Notes: generated by a model not told the origin, from the sequence alone. Positions 1-9,046 are shown, numbered from the stretch's first letter. The stretch: 64,000 bases of DNA from Pseudacidovorax sp. RU35E (GCF_900156165.1 NZ_FTMY01000010.1:1-64000); one strand, 5' to 3'. Made by a program: numbers and translations.

Positions 1-1587
1 CAGGGCGACCTGCATGATTTCCTTGGTGATGCCCTGGATCTTGATGTCCATCTGCAGGGCCGTGATGCCGTTGGTCGTGCCGGCCACCTTGAAGTCCATG
101 TCGCCCAGATGATCTTCATCGCCCAGGATGTCGGTCAGCACGGCGAACTTGTTGCCGTCCTTGATCAGGCCCATGGCGATGCCGGCCACGTGCGCCTTCA
201 GCGGCACGCCGGCGTCCATCATCGACAGGCAGCCGCCGCACACCGAGGCCATCGACGAGGAGCCGTTGGATTCGGTGATCTCGCTGACCACGCGGATGGT
301 GTAGGGGAACTCGTCCTTCTGCGGCAGCACGGCCACCAGGGCGCGCTTGGCCAGACGGCCGTGGCCCACTTCGCGACGCTTGGTGGAGCCCATGCGGCCC
401 ACTTCGCCGGTGGCGAAAGGAGGCATGTTGTAGTGGAACAGGAAGCGGTCCTCGAACTCGCCGGCCAGCGCGTCGATGCGCTGCGCGTCGCGCTCGGTGC
501 CCAGGGTGGTCACGACCAGCGCCTGCGTCTCGCCGCGGGTGAACAGGGCCGAGCCGTGCGTACGGGGCAGCACGCTGTTGCGGATCTCGATGGGGCGCAC
601 GGTGCGCGTGTCGCGGCCGTCGATGCGGGGCTCGCCCTGCAGGATCTGGCTGCGCACGATGTTGGCTTCGATCGCGAACAGCAGGTCGCTGACCTTGCCG
701 GCATCGAATTCGGCGCCATCGGCCTTCAGCGCTTCGAAGACGCTGGCATTGGCTTCACGCAGGGCCTGCGTGCGGGCCTGCTTGCTGCGGATCTGGTAGA
801 CGGCGCGCAGCTTCTCTTCGGCCAGGCCCTTGATCTTGGATTCGAAGGCGTCGTCCTTGGCTTCGGGGGCCCAGGTGCCGTTCTCGGTCCACAACGGCTT
901 GCCGGCTTCGCGGGTCAGCTGGTGGATGGCCTCGATGGCGATCTTGCCCTGCTCGTGGCCGAAGACCACGGCGCCCAGCATGATCTCTTCGGACAGTTGC
1001 AGCGCTTCGGATTCGACCATCAGCACGGCGGCTTCGGTGCCGGCGACCACCAGGTCCATCTGCGAGTCGGCACGGGCGGTCTTGCCCGGGTTCAGCACAT
1101 ACTGGCCGTTGATGTAGCCCACGCGCGCGGCGCCGATGGGGCCGCTGAACGGAATGCCCGAGACCGACAGGGCGGCGCTCACGGCGATCATGGCGGCGAT
1201 GTCGGCGTCGACTTCGGGGTTGAGCGACAGCGTGTGGATGACCACGTGCACTTCGTTCAGGAAGCCTTCGGGGAACAGCGGGCGGATCGGGCGGTCGATC
1301 AGGCGGCTGGTCAGCGTCTCGAGTTCGCTGGGCTTGGCTTCGCGCTTGAAGAAGCTGCCGGGGATCTTGCCCGCGGCGTAGGTCTTCTCGATGTAGTCGA
1401 CGGTCAGCGGGAAGAAGTCCTGGCCGGGCTTGGCCGACTTGGAGGCGACGACGGTGGCAAGCACCACGGTGCCGTCGATGTCCACCAGCACGGCGCCGGT
1501 GGCCTGGCGGGCGATCTCGCCGGTTTCCATGACGACGGTCTTGTCGCCCCACTGGAAGCTCTTGGTGACTTTGTTGAAGAGGCTCAT
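1..1587 (-). CDS. pnp: Polyribonucleotide nucleotidyltransferase (PNPase), 3' end cut by window edge
   Basis: PNPase degrades RNA 3' to 5' by phosphorolysis and is a core part of the degradosome. The first 529 codons are visible, starting [14 protein letters not shown] after a GGAG site. They hold the first RNase PH domain, the all-helical linker and most of the second RNase PH domain, including the catalytic Asp cluster [12 protein letters not shown] near residue 500. The reading frame stays open to base 1 and breaks off at the conserved stretch ending EIMQVAL, so the KH and S1 RNA-binding domains lie outside. It sits directly downstream of rpsO, the classical rpsO-pnp order, with a terminator hairpin between the two that should attenuate read-through. 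Confidence 0.97.
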   Translation of the reverse strand, partial: MSLFNKVTKSFQWGDKTVVMETGEIARQATGAVLVDIDGTVVLATVVASKSAKPGQDFFPLTVDYIEKTYAAGKIPGSFFKREAKPSELETLTSRLIDRPIRPLFPEGFLNEVHVVIHTLSLNPEVDADIAAMIAVSAALSVSGIPFSGPIGAARVGYINGQYVLNPGKTARADSQMDLVVAGTEAAVLMVESEALQLSEEIMLGAVVFGHEQGKIAIEAIHQLTREAGKPLWTENGTWAPEAKDDAFESKIKGLAEEKLRAVYQIRSKQARTQALREANASVFEALKADGAEFDAGKVSDLLFAIEANIVRSQILQGEPRIDGRDTRTVRPIEIRNSVLPRTHGSALFTRGETQALVVTTLGTERDAQRIDALAGEFEDRFLFHYNMPPFATGEVGRMGSTKRREVGHGRLAKRALVAVLPQKDEFPYTIRVVSEITESNGSSSMASVCGGCLSMMDAGVPLKAHVAGIAMGLIKDGNKFAVLTDILGDEDHLGDMDFKVAGTTNGITALQMDIKIQGITKEIMQVAL

Positions 1588-1740
1588 GCTCTGCTCCTTG
1601 GGTGATGCGGTGCTGGCGTCGAGGCCGGCCCGCGGGTGGCGGAGTGCAGGTGCGGAACACGATGCCATTCCAGCGGGGCCCTTGCGCAAGGGGCCTGTTG
1701 GAATGACACAGCTTCGATCCGTTCTGCGGTCTCCGAAGTT

Positions 1741-1775
1741 AAAAACGCCTGAGCTAGCGGGCTAACTCAGGCGTT
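1741..1775 (-). terminator. rpsO-pnp intergenic terminator
   Basis: The arms AACGCCTGAG (1766-1775 read on the minus strand) and CTCAGGCGTT (1744-1753) form a perfect 10-bp stem around a 12-base loop. The stem runs straight into a T tract (CGTTTTTAACTT). It lies just after the rpsO stop, so it should end much of the rpsO transcript and lower pnp expression, as the equivalent site does in enterobacteria. Part of the loop (tagcgggctaactc) recurs at the rpsU promoter. Confidence 0.88.
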
Positions 1776-1793
1776 CGTGCGATGCGAAGCGGC

Positions 1794-2060
1794 TTACTTG
1801 CGCAGGCCCAGCTTGGCGATCAGGGCGGTGTAGCGCTCGGCGTCCTTGGACTTCAGGTAGTCCAGCAGCTTGCGGCGGCGGCTCACCATGCGCAGCAGGC
1901 CGCGGCGACCGTGGTGGTCCTTGGCATGCTGCTTGAAGTGGGGGGTCAGCTCGTTGATGCGAGCCGTCAGCAGGGCGACCTGCACTTCGGGACTGCCGGT
2001 GTCGTTGGCAGCACGGGCATTGGCCTTGACGACCTCGGCCTTCTTTTCGAAAGAAATCAT
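1794..2060 (-). CDS. rpsO: 30S ribosomal protein S15
   Basis: S15 is a primary 16S rRNA-binding protein of the small-subunit platform. The 88-residue product, [11 protein letters not shown] to KLGLRK, has the usual length and the conserved features [15 protein letters not shown], the [11 protein letters not shown] loop and the [10 protein letters not shown] helix. The start follows a leader of about 130 bases after the predicted promoter. Elsewhere S15 represses its own mRNA through leader structure, and the long leader leaves room for that here, though I cannot show it. A frame running upstream into the aminotransferase gene is not the real start. Confidence 0.98.
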   Translation of the reverse strand: MISFEKKAEVVKANARAANDTGSPEVQVALLTARINELTPHFKQHAKDHHGRRGLLRMVSRRRKLLDYLKSKDAERYTALIAKLGLRK

Positions 2061-2173
2061 GATGATGTGTCCTGTGATTCCCGACCGGGTGCGGCCTGCG
2101 GGGTTGAAACGCAGAGCCGTGGGCACGGGGTTGTTGACTTGCGACACTCCCTGGAACCGGGGATGCCGTGGAG

Positions 2174-2203
2174 CTTTGCAACGCGCAAAGCCTTGAAATT
2201 CTA
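2174..2203 (-). promoter_or_regulatory. Predicted rpsO promoter -10 and start-of-transcript hairpin
   Basis: Read on the minus strand, TAGAAT (2198-2203) matches the -10 box in five of six positions. Its TAG is also the stop codon of the upstream aminotransferase gene. No convincing -35 is visible. Just downstream, CTTTGC/GCAAAG (2174-2190) forms a 6-bp stem with a 5-base loop close to the expected transcript start. Confidence 0.5.
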
Positions 2204-3364
2204 GCAGTTTCTGGTCAGCCAGCCCGAAAGCCGCTCCACGCCCTGCACCAGTCGGCCCGTGTCGCGCGAGGCGAAGCACCAGCGCAGCCAGCCCTGGGCC
2301 TCGGGCGCGAAGGCATTGCCGGGGGCCAGGCCCAGGCCGGCTTCGGTCACCAGCCGCTTGGCCAGCGCCAGCGAATCGGCCGCGCCCTCGACCTGGAAGA
2401 ATGCGTACATGCCGCCCTTGGCGGCCGACACCTTCAGACCCGGCAGGCCCTGCAGCAGCGGCACCAGCGTGTCGCGGCAGGACTGCAGGTGCGCCACCAC
2501 CCGCGGCGTGATCTCCGCCTCGTGCGCCAGGGCAGCGATGCCGGCGCGCTGGCTGAACACGCTGGCGCAGGAGGTGTTGAACTCGATCAGCTTGCCCACC
2601 GCGTCCAGCAGCGTCGGCGGCACCACCAGCCAACCCAGGCGCCAGCCGGTCATCAGGAAGCTCTTCGAGAAGCTGTGCGCCACCAACAGCCGGTCGTCGG
2701 CGGTGGCGATGTCCAGGAAGCTGGGCGCGCAGCCGTTGGCGGTGTCGCCGGCGTAGTAGAGGCGCTCATACACCTCGTCGGCCAGGATCCAGGTGCCGGT
2801 CGCACGGCAGTGGTCCAGGATGGCCTGCTGTTCGGCGCGGGTCAGCGTCCAGCCGGTGGGGTTGTTGGGCGCGTTCAGGATCAGCAAGCGGGTGGCGGGC
2901 GTCACCGCGGCGCGCAGCGCGTCCAGGTCCAGAGTCCAGGTGCCGTCCACCGGCGCGAGCGGCAGGCAGCGCACCGTGGCGCCCAGGATGGCCGGTTGCG
3001 CCGTCAGGTTGGGCCAGACCGGCGTCACCGCCACCACCTCGTCGCCCGGGTCCACCAGCGCCTGCACGGCGATCATGAGCGCACTGACGCCGCCGGAAGT
3101 GACCGCGATGCGCTCCATGCCCACGGCCGGATGCAGCCGCGAGGCATAGCGGGCGATGGCCTCGCGCAGCTCGGGCAGGCCCAGGTTGTGGGCATAGAAG
3201 GTCTCGCCGCGTTCGATGGAGTCGATGGCGGCCCGGCGCACCGGCTCGGGCGTGACTTCGTCGCTCTCGCCGAACCAGAAGGCCAGCACGTCGCTGCGGC
3301 CCATGCCGGCGTTGGCGACTTCGCGGATCTTGGAGGCTTCGAGGTTGTCGATGGCTTGGCGCAT
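2201..3364 (-). CDS. Pyridoxal-phosphate-dependent aminotransferase, class I/II
   Basis: This is a fold-type I aminotransferase of 387 residues that moves amino groups between amino acids and 2-oxo acids. The substrate cannot be read from sequence. Visible features are the NAPNNPTG loop, the Asp-x-x-Tyr pair in DEVYERLYY, the PLP lysine in [15 protein letters not shown], and the C-terminal Arg in RWCFA. The start [13 protein letters not shown] (3364) follows a GAGGA site; a start six codons upstream has no such site. Fourteen bases separate it from the upstream binding-protein gene, so the two are probably co-transcribed. Confidence 0.9.
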   Translation of the reverse strand: MRQAIDNLEASKIREVANAGMGRSDVLAFWFGESDEVTPEPVRRAAIDSIERGETFYAHNLGLPELREAIARYASRLHPAVGMERIAVTSGGVSALMIAVQALVDPGDEVVAVTPVWPNLTAQPAILGATVRCLPLAPVDGTWTLDLDALRAAVTPATRLLILNAPNNPTGWTLTRAEQQAILDHCRATGTWILADEVYERLYYAGDTANGCAPSFLDIATADDRLLVAHSFSKSFLMTGWRLGWLVVPPTLLDAVGKLIEFNTSCASVFSQRAGIAALAHEAEITPRVVAHLQSCRDTLVPLLQGLPGLKVSAAKGGMYAFFQVEGAADSLALAKRLVTEAGLGLAPGNAFAPEAQGWLRWCFASRDTGRLVQGVERLSGWLTRNC

Positions 3365-3378
3365 GGGTGTCCTCGGGA

Positions 3379-4662
3379 TCAAGGCCGCTGCATGCGGCAG
3401 GTGGTGGGGAGCTCGGCCACTTCAGGCGCGATGTCCTTGATGACGCGGAAGCCGTAGCCCGAGCCTTCGACGTCGAAGCTCACGCCCGGGGTGCCCTGGC
3501 GGTCCATCAGGCCCACGACCAGCGGCTGCTGGAACTGGTGGTCCGCCGCACGCATGCGCCCGCTGCGGCCGGCGAGCGACACCTTAGCGCTCTCCAGCTT
3601 GGTGGCGACGGCGGCCGCCTCGGTGCTGCCGGCCTGGGCGATGGACTGCGCCAGCGCCTCGATCATCAGCTGCATGCGCATGTGCACATAGTCGTCCGCC
3701 GGGTTCGGGAAGCGCGCGCGGAAGCTCTTGTAGAAGGCCGCCGACTCCGGCGTCGGCACGTTCGGCAGCCAGTCGGCCACCGCGATCACCTTGCCCACGC
3801 CGGCCTCGCCCAGGGCGGCCGGCGCGCCCAGGGCGTTGCCGTAGAAGGTGTAGAACTTGCCCTCGAAACCGACCTCGCGCGCCGCCTTGACCAGCAGCGT
3901 CAGGTCGTTGCCCCAGTTGCCGGTGAACACGGCCTGAGCGCCACTGGCCTTGATCTTCACGGCATAGGGCGCGAAATCCTTGACCTTGCCCATGGGGTGC
4001 AGCTCCTCGCCCACGATGCGCACGTCCGGCCGCAGCTCGGCGATGCGTCGGCGGCTTTCACGCAGCACGGCCTGGCCGAAGCTGTAGTCCTGCCCGATCA
4101 GGTAGGCGCTGCCCACGCCGCGGTCTTCCTTGAACACGGCCATCAGCGCCGCCACGCGCATGTCGGCATGGGCATCGAAGCGGAAGTGCCAGAAGCTGCA
4201 GCGCTCGTTGGTGAGGATCGGGTCCACCGCCGAGTAGTTGAGGAAGAGCAGGCGCCGGCGCGGGGCGCGCTCGTTGTGCTTGTCCACCGCATCCAGGATG
4301 GCCGCAGCGGTGGCCGAGGAGTTGCCCTGCAGTACCGCCTGCGCGCCGTTGTCGATGGCGGAGCGCAAAGCGGACAGCGCCTCTTCGGTCTGCCCCTTGC
4401 TGTCGTAGCGGTCCAGCTGCAGCAAACGCGCACCGCCTGGCAGCGGAACGCCACCGCGCGCGTTGACGCGCTCCACGGCCCAAAGCAGGTTGCGGAACAC
4501 GGCCTCGCCCGTGTTGGCGAAGGGGCCGCTCAGGCTCTCGACCAGCGCAAGGCGGATGGGCGCCCCACCCTGCGCGCGGGCCACGCCGCCGAGGGTGGAT
4601 GCACATAGCGCCGCCGCGCCGCTTTTCAAGACGCGACGGCGAGAAATAAAGGTCTGGGACAT
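3379..4662 (-). CDS. Branched-chain-amino-acid-type ABC substrate-binding protein (periplasmic)
   Basis: This is a type I periplasmic binding protein (Peripla_BP_6, LivJ/UrtA-like) of about 427 residues. The N-terminus reads MSQTFISRRRVLKSGAAA, a twin-arginine signal ending near ARAQG, so it should be exported folded by Tat. Internal hallmarks are LVESLSGPFANTGE, the NSSATAAAILDAVDK segment, and GQDYSFGQAVL. A GTG start 16 codons upstream is possible but would bury the signal peptide. No permease or ATPase gene is adjacent, so the partner transporter must lie elsewhere or the protein works as a sensor. It precedes the aminotransferase with a 14-base gap. The ligand is unknown. Confidence 0.85.
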   Translation of the reverse strand: MSQTFISRRRVLKSGAAALCASTLGGVARAQGGAPIRLALVESLSGPFANTGEAVFRNLLWAVERVNARGGVPLPGGARLLQLDRYDSKGQTEEALSALRSAIDNGAQAVLQGNSSATAAAILDAVDKHNERAPRRRLLFLNYSAVDPILTNERCSFWHFRFDAHADMRVAALMAVFKEDRGVGSAYLIGQDYSFGQAVLRESRRRIAELRPDVRIVGEELHPMGKVKDFAPYAVKIKASGAQAVFTGNWGNDLTLLVKAAREVGFEGKFYTFYGNALGAPAALGEAGVGKVIAVADWLPNVPTPESAAFYKSFRARFPNPADDYVHMRMQLMIEALAQSIAQAGSTEAAAVATKLESAKVSLAGRSGRMRAADHQFQQPLVVGLMDRQGTPGVSFDVEGSGYGFRVIKDIAPEVAELPTTCRMQRP

Positions 4663-4788
4663 GCTCTTGAAAGCCGCTGGGAGGGTGCCTAGATAGGCCT
4701 CAAGCGGCACTCACGACTGAAAGGCCGCGCAGTGTAAGGGGCGCATCGTGCGCCTCTGGATCGACCCTCTTTCAGACTGGAGAAACAC

Positions 4789-5163
4789 ATGCTGTTCGCA
4801 CCCGCCATCCGTTCCGCCGCCCTCGCCTCGCCCCGCAGCTTCGACCGCGGCTTCGAGCGCTTCGTCAACGACGCCTTCTTCCCGACCGCCCGCGGCGTGC
4901 AGGTCGAAAGCACCGAGCAGGGCTGGACCCTGAGCCTGGACGTGCCCGGCATCGCCCGTGAAGACCTGGGCGTGGGCATCGAGGGCCAGGTGGTGCGCAT
5001 CGAGACCCGCGCCGAAGCCAAGCGCCAGTACAAGGCCGCCTACGAACTCCCGCAGGAGATCGACGCTGGCGCCAGCGAAGCCAAGCTGGAGAACGGCGTG
5101 CTGACCCTGAAGCTGGCCCGCCTCGCGCCGGTGAGCAAGGTCACGCAGCTGAGCATCGCCTGA
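4789..5163 (+). CDS. Small heat-shock protein, Hsp20/alpha-crystallin family
   Basis: This 124-residue ATP-independent holdase has an alpha-crystallin domain from about residue 37 to the end. The fold signatures are GWTLSLDVPGIAREDL (beta strands 2-3), the YELPQEID segment, and the C-terminal A-x-LENGVLTLKL strand. The domain ends almost at the last residue, and a clear C-terminal I-x-I anchor is lacking, so oligomers may be small. A TGGAG ribosome site precedes the start. Upstream at 4666-4672 there is a perfect CTTGAAA, the sigma-32 -35 motif, but I see no good -10 at the right distance, so heat control is not proven. Confidence 0.88.
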   Translation: MLFAPAIRSAALASPRSFDRGFERFVNDAFFPTARGVQVESTEQGWTLSLDVPGIAREDLGVGIEGQVVRIETRAEAKRQYKAAYELPQEIDAGASEAKLENGVLTLKLARLAPVSKVTQLSIA

Positions 5164-5200
5164 GTCTTGCGTTGGACGGGGGCGCTCAGCGCGCCCCATG

Positions 5201-5229
5201 AAGAACGGCCTCCTCGGAGGCCGCTTCTT
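5201..5229. terminator. Bidirectional terminator hairpin between hsp20 and the shikimate-dehydrogenase-like gene
   Basis: AAGAA-c-GGCCTCC (5201-5213) pairs with GGAGGCC-gc-TTCTT (5216-5229). The stem is long, with a 2-base loop and an internal bulge, and lies between two convergent genes. The tail is weak in T on both sides. Confidence 0.6.
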
Positions 5230-5261
5230 CGTGGTCAGCGCAGGCGCTGCATGCGTGTCGC

Positions 5262-6104
5262 TCAGCCGGCCCGCGCGAAGGCGGCGGCCTCGGCCACCCG
5301 CGCCGCATCCGGCCGCACGCCCGTGTAGAGCGCGAACTGCTCCACCGCCTGCAACACCATCACCTCCTCGCCCGTGATCACGGGCCGGCCCAGCCGGCGC
5401 GCAGCGCGCACCAGCGGTGTCTCGGAGGGCAGGGCCACGACGTCGAACACCCAGGCCGCCTCGGCGATCAGTGCATCGGGAAAGGCCTGCGCCTCGGACT
5501 CCGGCGCACCGGCCATGCCCAGCGGCGTGACGTTGACCAGCACCGCACCGGGCGCCTTCTCCGGCAACTCGGCCAGCCACTGCAGCCCATGCAGATTGGC
5601 CACCGCCCGGCCGCTGTCGGCATTGCGCGCCACCAGTGTGCCGGGGCCCAGGCCATGGTCGACCAGGGCCGCGGCCACCGCCCGACCCATGCCTCCGCTG
5701 CCACGCAGCACGAAGGGCGTGCCCGCTGGCACGCCATGCGACTTCAGCAGTGCCGCGACCGCGATGTAGTCGGTGTTGTAGGCCACCAGCCGCCCGTCCG
5801 TGTTGACGATGGTGTTGACCGACTGCAGCCGCGCGGCCGAGGGCGTCAGCTCGTCGAGCAGCGGGATGCAGGCCTCCTTGAAGGGCATGGAAACCGCGCA
5901 GCCCCGCACGCCCAGCGCGCGCACGCCGCCGATGGCGGCGGGCAGATCGGTGGTGCTGAAGGCCTTGTACACATAGTCCAGGCCGAGGGCCTGGTAGAGG
6001 TGGTTGTGCAGCCGGGTGCCGAAATTGCTCGGCCGGCCCGACAGCGACATGCACAGTCGGGTGTCGCGGCTGAGGGTCAGGCGCATGTCCTTCGCAGCAC
6101 TCAT
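5262..6104 (-). CDS. Shikimate 5-dehydrogenase-like protein (SDH-L type)
   Basis: The 280-residue NAD(P)-dependent dehydrogenase belongs to the shikimate/quinate dehydrogenase superfamily. The N-terminal substrate domain has SLSGRPSNFGTRLHNHLY rather than the AroE-type G-x-P-x-x-HS-x-SP motif, which points to the shikimate-dehydrogenase-like branch (as Haemophilus HI0607). The catalytic Lys (SMPFKEA) and Asp (YNTDYIAV) are both present. The Rossmann turn is GSGGMGRAVAAAL. The start follows AAGGAGAG. It converges on hsp20 and stands alone, away from other aro genes. In vitro this branch is often a weak shikimate dehydrogenase, so the main chain-supplying AroE is probably encoded elsewhere. Confidence 0.82.
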   Translation of the reverse strand: MSAAKDMRLTLSRDTRLCMSLSGRPSNFGTRLHNHLYQALGLDYVYKAFSTTDLPAAIGGVRALGVRGCAVSMPFKEACIPLLDELTPSAARLQSVNTIVNTDGRLVAYNTDYIAVAALLKSHGVPAGTPFVLRGSGGMGRAVAAALVDHGLGPGTLVARNADSGRAVANLHGLQWLAELPEKAPGAVLVNVTPLGMAGAPESEAQAFPDALIAEAAWVFDVVALPSETPLVRAARRLGRPVITGEEVMVLQAVEQFALYTGVRPDAARVAEAAAFARAG

Positions 6105-6147
6105 GGATGGCTCTCCTTGGAAATCAGGCGGCGCAGCTTAACGCGCC

Positions 6148-6187
6148 AAAAAAAGGCGGCGGGCCCGCGCATGCACAGGCCCGCCGC
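6148..6187 (-). terminator. Terminator of the fruBKA operon
   Basis: On the minus strand GCGGCGGGCC (6178-6187) pairs with GGCCCGCCGC (6156-6165) in a perfect 10-bp stem with a 12-base loop. A C and then seven T residues follow at once. It lies 25 bases after the fruA stop. Confidence 0.92.
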
Positions 6188-6212
6188 TGGCGGAGGAAAG
6201 CGGCGCGCGCGA

Positions 6213-7991
6213 TCAGGCCGCTGCCACCACCACCTTCTTCTTGAACGCGCCCAGCGCCAGCGCCGTCACCACGCTGCCGATCAGGATGGCCAGCGCGTAC
6301 AGGACGACATGGTTGACCGCATTGGGAATGGCCAGCACGAACACGCCGCCGTGCGGCGCCTGCAGGGCGATGCCCCACATCATCGACAGCGCACCGGCAG
6401 TTGCCGAGCCCAGCACGCAGGCCGGGATCACGCGCAGCGGATCGCGCGCCACGTAGGGAATCGCGCCCTCGGTGATGAAGGCCAGGCCCAGCACCGCGGC
6501 GGCCTTGCTGGCCTCGCGCTCGTCGGGCGTGAAGCGGCTGGCGAACAGGCGGCAGGCCAGCGCGATGCCCAACGGCGGCACCATGCCGGCGGCCATGGCG
6601 GCGGCCATCGGCGTGGCCACGCCCGAGGCGATCAGCGTGGTGGAGAACACATAGGCCGCCTTGTTGATCGGCCCGCCCATGTCGGCCGCCATCATGGCGC
6701 CCAGAGTGATGCCCAGCAGCACGGCGCTGCTGGTCTGCATGCCCTTGAGCCAGTCGGTCAGCGCCGCCATGATGGCCGCCACCGGCTGGCCGATGACCAG
6801 CATCATGGCCACGCCCGTGATGGCAGCGCCCAGCAGCGGCAGCAGCAGCACCGGCTTGAGGCCCTCCAGTCCGCGCGGCAGGCGGATCCAGCGGTTGAGC
6901 GCATTGACCGAATAGCCGGCGATGAAGCCGGCCGCGATGCCGCCCAGGAAGCCCGCGCCCACCGTGCCCGCCAGCAGGCCGCCGATCATGCCGGGCGCGA
7001 TGCCGGGCCGGTCGGCGATGGAGAAGGCGATGTAGCCGGCCAGCGCCGGCACCATCAGCGCGAAGCCGCCCTTGGCGCCGATCTGGAACAGCGTCCAGCC
7101 CAGCGTGCCCTTGTGCGCGTCGTCGTAGACATAGATGCCGCCCAGCGCGAAGGCCAGCGCGATCAGCAGGCCGCCCGCCACCACGAAGGGCAGCATGAAG
7201 GAGACGCCGGTCATCAGGTGCTTGTAGGGACCGGTGGCCGCCACCTTGCCCGCTGGCTTGGCACCGGCCGCGGAACCGGAAGCTGCAGCTGCGCCCTCCC
7301 CGCCCCAGACGGCCGCCTCGGCCTGCGCCTTGGCGATCAGGCCCTGCGCATCGTGGATGGCGGCCTTGGTGCCCGAGGAATGCAGGCGCTTGCCGGCGAA
7401 GCGGCTGCGGTCCACCTGGGTGTCGGCGGCGATCAGCACCAGGTCGGCCTCGGCGATGGCCTGGGCGCCCAGCGTGTTCTGCGCGCCGACCGAGCCCTGC
7501 GTCTCCACCTGGATCTGATGACCCAGCGCCTTGGCGCCCTGCTCCAGCGCCTCGGCGGCCATGAAGGTGTGGGCCACGCCGGTGGGGCAGGAGGTGATGG
7601 CGACGATCTTCAGCGGCCTTGCCGCTGCGGCTGCTACGGCTGTCATGGGCGCCGCGGCAACAGGCGCCGAAGCCGGCGCGCCGGCCAGGGCCAGCGCCTG
7701 GCGCAGCACGGCGCCGGCATCGCGGAACACGGCGTCGGGCGCCACGTCCAGCACGCGGCCGGCGGGCAGCGCGCTGCGGTCCACGGCGGCACCGGCGTCG
7801 GCCGCCACGATGACAGCCGAGGCCTGGGCGAGTTCGGCGGGCGAGAGCTTGCCCTGGGTGCCGAGCGAGCTATGCACCTGCAGCTTCAGGTCGTGCCCGA
7901 GCTGGCGGGCGGCGTCGGCCAGCACCTCGCCCAGCATGAAGCTGTGGGCGGGGCCGGCCTGGCTGGCGGCAATGGCGATGAGTGAGGCCAT
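6213..7991 (-). CDS. fruA: Fructose-specific PTS enzyme IIBC
   Basis: FruA carries fructose across the inner membrane and phosphorylates it to fructose 1-phosphate. The 592 residues start MASLIAIAASQAG after CAGGAGA. Residues 1-105 are a degenerate IIB' domain in which the active-site Cys is replaced (AIAASQAGPAHSF). Residues 127-230 are the working IIB with Cys135 in ITSCPTGVAHTF. After an Ala/Gly-rich linker the IIC domain (from about residue 255) has eight to ten hydrophobic segments and the substrate loop GAIPYVARDP. It is the last gene of fruB-fruK-fruA, 86 bases after fruK. Longer upstream extensions of this frame are shadows over fruK. Confidence 0.96.
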   Translation of the reverse strand: MASLIAIAASQAGPAHSFMLGEVLADAARQLGHDLKLQVHSSLGTQGKLSPAELAQASAVIVAADAGAAVDRSALPAGRVLDVAPDAVFRDAGAVLRQALALAGAPASAPVAAAPMTAVAAAAARPLKIVAITSCPTGVAHTFMAAEALEQGAKALGHQIQVETQGSVGAQNTLGAQAIAEADLVLIAADTQVDRSRFAGKRLHSSGTKAAIHDAQGLIAKAQAEAAVWGGEGAAAASGSAAGAKPAGKVAATGPYKHLMTGVSFMLPFVVAGGLLIALAFALGGIYVYDDAHKGTLGWTLFQIGAKGGFALMVPALAGYIAFSIADRPGIAPGMIGGLLAGTVGAGFLGGIAAGFIAGYSVNALNRWIRLPRGLEGLKPVLLLPLLGAAITGVAMMLVIGQPVAAIMAALTDWLKGMQTSSAVLLGITLGAMMAADMGGPINKAAYVFSTTLIASGVATPMAAAMAAGMVPPLGIALACRLFASRFTPDEREASKAAAVLGLAFITEGAIPYVARDPLRVIPACVLGSATAGALSMMWGIALQAPHGGVFVLAIPNAVNHVVLYALAILIGSVVTALALGAFKKKVVVAAA

Positions 7992-8077
7992 GGTGTCTCC
8001 TGGCGGGGTCTTGGTGGGGTGAGTGACAGAAGGGAAAACGGAATCTGGAATGAGGTGCGAGCGGGCTTTGGCGCCGG

Positions 8078-9046
8078 TCAGACCGGCTGCAGCGCGATGC
8101 GCGCGGCCAGGGCCTCGATCTCGGCGCGCGGCGGCAGGCCGGGCGCGATGCGCTGGATGCGGGCGGCGGCGCAGGCCATGCCGAAGACGCCGGCCTCGGG
8201 GAAGGCCTGGCCGTCGACCAGCGCCGCCAGCGTGCCGGCCACCAGCGCATCGCCAGCACCGACGGTGGTGGCCACCGGCACGCGCGGCGGCAGGGCCAGC
8301 CAGCAGCCGCCCTCGCCCGCGATGACGGCGCCGTCGCCGCCCAGCGAGACGACCACCAGCCCCACGCCGCGCGCGCGCAGCGCCAGCGCGGCGCGCGCCA
8401 CGTCGGCCGCCGCAGGCAGCGGCTGGCCGACCAGCTCTTCCAGCTCGGCGCGGTTGGGTTTGAGGAAGTCGGGCGCGGCCGGCAGCCGGTCGAGCAGCTC
8501 GCCCAGCACCTTGCCGCCGGTGTCCACCATCAGGCGGGCGCCGCGGGCGCGCAGTGCCTCGGCCAGGCGCACGAGGCTGTCGACGCCCACGCCGGGCGGC
8601 AGGCTTCCGGCCAGGGTGCACCAGGTGCCCTCGCCCACCAGCGGCGCCAGGCGCGCCAGCAGCGCGGCCTCGGCCTGCGCGGTGGCGTCGGTGTCGAAGG
8701 CGATGCCGGCCAGGTTGATGTCGGTGCTGTCGCCGCGCGCGGCGTCGGCCAGCTTGATGTTGGTGCGGGTGCGGCCCGGCACACGCACCATGGCGTCGGC
8801 GATGCCGCGCTCGGCGAAGGCGCGCTCGAAGCGCTGCGGGTTCTGGTCGCCCAGCCAGCCCGATGCCGCCGTGCGCAGGCCCAGCGCGGCGGCGACGGCC
8901 GCGACGCCGATGCCCTTGCCGCCGGCCTCGAACTGCTCGGCCCGGGCGCGGTGCACGGCGCCGGGCTCCAGCCGGTCGAGCGAGACGGTGTGGTCGATCG
9001 CCGGGTTGGGCGTGACCGTGATCAGCTGCATCGCGGTGGGCGTCAT
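8078..9046 (-). CDS. fruK: 1-phosphofructokinase
   Basis: FruK phosphorylates fructose 1-phosphate to fructose 1,6-bisphosphate with ATP. The 322-residue protein belongs to the PfkB family: N-terminal TVTPNPAIDHTVSLD, signature 1 region FEAGGKGIGVAAVAAALG, and signature 2 ATTVGAGDALVAGTLA with the catalytic Asp. The usual Asn of GGKGxNVA is Gly here (GGKGIGVA). The start ATG at 9046 overlaps the fruB stop (ATGA), with GAGGTGG upstream, so translation is likely coupled to fruB. A second ATG five codons in is possible but less likely. Confidence 0.94.
   Translation of the reverse strand: MTPTAMQLITVTPNPAIDHTVSLDRLEPGAVHRARAEQFEAGGKGIGVAAVAAALGLRTAASGWLGDQNPQRFERAFAERGIADAMVRVPGRTRTNIKLADAARGDSTDINLAGIAFDTDATAQAEAALLARLAPLVGEGTWCTLAGSLPPGVGVDSLVRLAEALRARGARLMVDTGGKVLGELLDRLPAAPDFLKPNRAELEELVGQPLPAAADVARAALALRARGVGLVVVSLGGDGAVIAGEGGCWLALPPRVPVATTVGAGDALVAGTLAALVDGQAFPEAGVFGMACAAARIQRIAPGLPPRAEIEALAARIALQPV

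Noticed and set aside
109..1605. Long open frame on the plus strand opposite pnp
   Set aside because: It is a mirror of pnp caused by high GC; the product is His/Gly/Gln-rich with no family likeness, while the minus strand encodes clear PNPase.
5589..7985. 798-codon plus-strand frame across the shikimate-dehydrogenase-like gene and fruA
   Set aside because: It spans two real genes and a terminator on the other strand and has low-complexity His/Arg/Gly content.
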